Assembly: GCA_037127315.1 (NCBI GenBank)
Contig: JBBBDQ010001451.1
Location: forward strand, 1,887,001-1,951,000
DNA: 64,000 nucleotides
Source of the DNA: Ascarosepion bandense
Lineage: Eukaryota; Mollusca; Cephalopoda; Sepiida; Sepiidae
Direction: 5' to 3'
Shown piece after piece: positions 61,961 through 64,000 of this stretch; positions within the stretch are counted from its first letter, which is position 1; each line of letters starts with the position of its first letter. The notes beneath the pieces were generated by a model that made no database searches, was not told the origin of the DNA, and saw nothing but the letters and a program-made list of their open reading frames with translations. Position numbers and translations under genes: made by a program.

Positions 61961-63078
61961 GTTTAGTGCACTCACTTATTCAACCTGTAAGTTTTCGGTG
62001 TTGATGCGGTTTTACTGTTTCATCACAACTCTGCAAGCGTTTAGCAAGCTCCCCATGCTTTTTGTCTTCCTGTATAGCCGCCTTCATGGCCTCATCGTTC
62101 TTCTACTCCCCCTCCAGTTCTGGGTAAAAAGTATGTGGCCTAGAAAATCTAAAAATTCATGACAAAAGGGAAGAGCTTCAAAAACGTGGAGAATAAAATT
62201 GAAAACGGCTCTAGTATCATTCCCAAGAAGTCATAGAAATCTGAAAATAATTAAGAAAGTAATCTACGAGCAACGATGGTCACCCACGTCCTAAATGCAC
62301 ATGACATTAAAACAAATCAGACATTAATGATCAAATTATAATAAGAATATCGTACAGTAGAATGTTATAGAATTATTTTACTTTTTTTAAACCATTTCTA
62401 AGATAAAAATTATATTCTCGTGAAAGAAATATGCTTACTTAAAACATCTTTTTTTTTGTCTATAAAAATGTTCGTGTACAAATATAAAATGTATTCTCTG
62501 ATAATAATTTAATCTCTGAAAAATCAAAACTGAGAAAGAATATTTGTATAAAATAAAGTTCAATAAAAGTATTTTTCTCAATAATGTGATGATACAGATC
62601 TTGCAGACCGGAGAAAATATTCTTTGTAGTAAATGTGCTTACAGGTACTGCTATAGTTTAAAGAATATCCATGATCGCGACTCATTGACGGTGTTTGAAT
62701 CCAAGGGCGTGGAAACCTGAAAACTTGAAAATAATTTTTTTATATATATGAGAACAAAAGAAAAAAAGGACAAACAAACAGACAAACAGAGTTTCGGATT
62801 AAAAAGTTGCAAAAATAGGATCTCTATTGTGTCCGTTCTCGGAATTTTCTGAGTAACTTGTTGAAAACTATTGAATTTAACTGGACTTCTCATCTTCTCT
62901 TCTAATCAATGGTGTCTATTACTATGGCACCGCCTAAAATCGAGCGAGTAAAAAGAAATTAAAATATTTTTTGTCGTTGATTTAGTTTGTTAATACAGCC
63001 TTGGTGTCCCTGTTGACTAACTTCCTAGAGAAGAATTTAAAGACAACACACAAAACGTCGCGTAAGTTTAATTTTATA
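61961..63078. other. No gene identified
   Basis: 62255-62310 (CGAGCAACGATGGTCACCCACGT region) faintly resembles the RTE LINE 3' end. The rest is AT-rich and unrecognised. Confidence 0.4.
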
Positions 63079-63079
63079 C

Positions 63080-63592
63080 TAGCAGTATAACCCGGCGTTG
63101 CTCGGGTGTAATGAAAGCTTTAAAACTAATCCATGATCCTGGAGCTCAGACTCAGCCTAAAGTATATTTGTGTGAAGTTTGGTGAGAATCGGATGAAAAT
63201 TGTGGATTTGTATAAAGGACATACAGACAGATAAACAGACACACACACAAACATCTTGCCTTTTATATATATATATATATATATATTATCGATTTTCTGT
63301 ACTATTGTAAGAACTACAACCTTGAAACTTCTGAATATCGTTTCTTATGTGTTTGTCAAATGTGTATCAAATTTGATTAAAATCGGACCTTTCCTTCTAT
63401 AACCCGATTTTTTCGATTATCGATTTTCGATATTTATCTGGGGTACCTCGACACAAAACCTAGCTAAGAACACTCGCAGACACTTATAGTACAACTGTGT
63501 AAATTTTCAATAAAATCGGTTCAGCCGTTTCGGAGTCTATAGGTAACGGACACACACAGACAAAGTTCCATATATAAATAAGTTTAGATATA
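63080..63592 (-). mobile_element. Repeat family H
   Basis: Starts TACTAGCAGTATAACCCGGC, continues GTTGCTCGGGTGTAATGAAA, a (TA)n, TTGATTAAAATCGGACC and CCGTTTCGGAGTCTATAGG, and ends AAATAAGTTTAGATATA. CCCG/CGGG near the start forms a small terminal hairpin. Confidence 0.75.
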
Positions 63593-63695
63593 CCAGTGAA
63601 GCCGTTTGTTTTAAAATTATGGCAATTATTAGAATGTTTTAAGAGTGGAACCAACGTTTTAAACTTGAGATTCAATAAATCGATATGCAGCATTC

Positions 63696-63828
63696 CATCT
63701 AGTAGCCTTGGTTGGTAACCATTCTACCGCAGAAACCTCCTGGTGGCAAATCTTTCTTCCTTGTCAGTCATATCTCAAATGAGACAAGATCGCTTAGGCG
63801 TGTATGACGTATGGCAATTAACTAAGTT
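63696..63828 (+). mobile_element. SINE family B, 3' part
   Basis: TAGCCTTGGTTGGTAACCAT, TCTACCGCAGAAA, the hairpin ATATCTCAAATGAGACA and the end GGCAATTAACTAAG. Confidence 0.75.
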
Positions 63829-64000
63829 TATCTAAGCATTACTTATTCTTCGCGTTATGTAAATCACATTTGAACTCTATATAGTTTTATTTTAAAATTT
63901 GCATGTGTTTAAATTAAGAATGACACGCAACATAAACACAACACCAAAGAAAAATATTAGTAATCGAATGACAAAAATTATGTCAACAAAAATAGTGATA
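63829..64000. other. No gene seen
   Basis: AT-rich to the window end. Confidence 0.5.

Overview
The window looks like repeat-dense, non-genic nuclear DNA from an invertebrate animal, most likely a cephalopod mollusc of the octopus type. That assignment is an inference. It rests on very AT-rich sequence packed with (TA)n and (GATA)n microsatellites, several tRNA-derived SINE families, RTE- and CR1/L2-type LINEs, Penelope-like elements, a decayed Ty3/gypsy element and mariner relics. I found no host protein-coding exon, no functional tRNA or rRNA gene, no CRISPR and no bacterial-type operon. Almost every open frame is either a decayed mobile-element frame or translated microsatellite.

Layout. 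1-1975: RTE-clade LINE, minus strand, cut by the window edge. 2-9 kb: SINEs, microsatellites and two separate self-cleaving-ribozyme-like loci. 9.9-15.4 kb: a GATA array, then a Helitron-like repeat (family H) split by a SINE and by a nearly complete CR1/L2-type LINE (11.08-14.6 kb). 16.3-17.5 kb: a ribozyme-SINE, then a Penelope-like fragment encoding a GIY-YIG endonuclease between two identical 132-bp inverted repeats. 19.5-20.9 kb: LINE and Penelope relics. 21.6-29.7 kb: a decayed Ty3/gypsy element (gag, protease, RT, RNase H, integrase) broken by at least seven later events and bracketed by inverted H copies. 29.8-45.6 kb: LINE 3' ends, SINEs, a 229-bp LTR with a primer-binding-like site, foldback elements and local duplications. 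46-55.8 kb: foldback and GC-rich tandem blocks, a mariner relic, a tandem ribozyme-SINE dimer, and a second RTE LINE carrying a 5S-rRNA-derived SINE and a nested younger RTE 3' end. 55.9-64 kb: more SINEs, a mariner-type MITE embedded in a tandem array, a 34-bp-arm hairpin, a mariner N-terminal relic and an H copy.

The strongest biological signal is a set of hammerhead-ribozyme (HHR) motifs in short repeats that also carry tRNA-like A/B boxes. Family A (about 305-310 bp per unit, about a dozen copies, several as tandem dimers) ends in an HHR; the copy at 33833-33887 has the whole core, three stems and a GUC cleavage triplet. Family D (6435-7000) is an unrelated tandem dimer with its own HHR. 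A third HHR family (8283-8338 and 40881-40940) shares a long stem II. This architecture matches metazoan 'retrozymes' and the schistosome Sm-alpha SINE-like repeats, which are thought to circulate as small RNA circles. Penelope-like elements, proposed partners for such units, are also present. All structural calls were made by eye; none was tested by folding software or database search.
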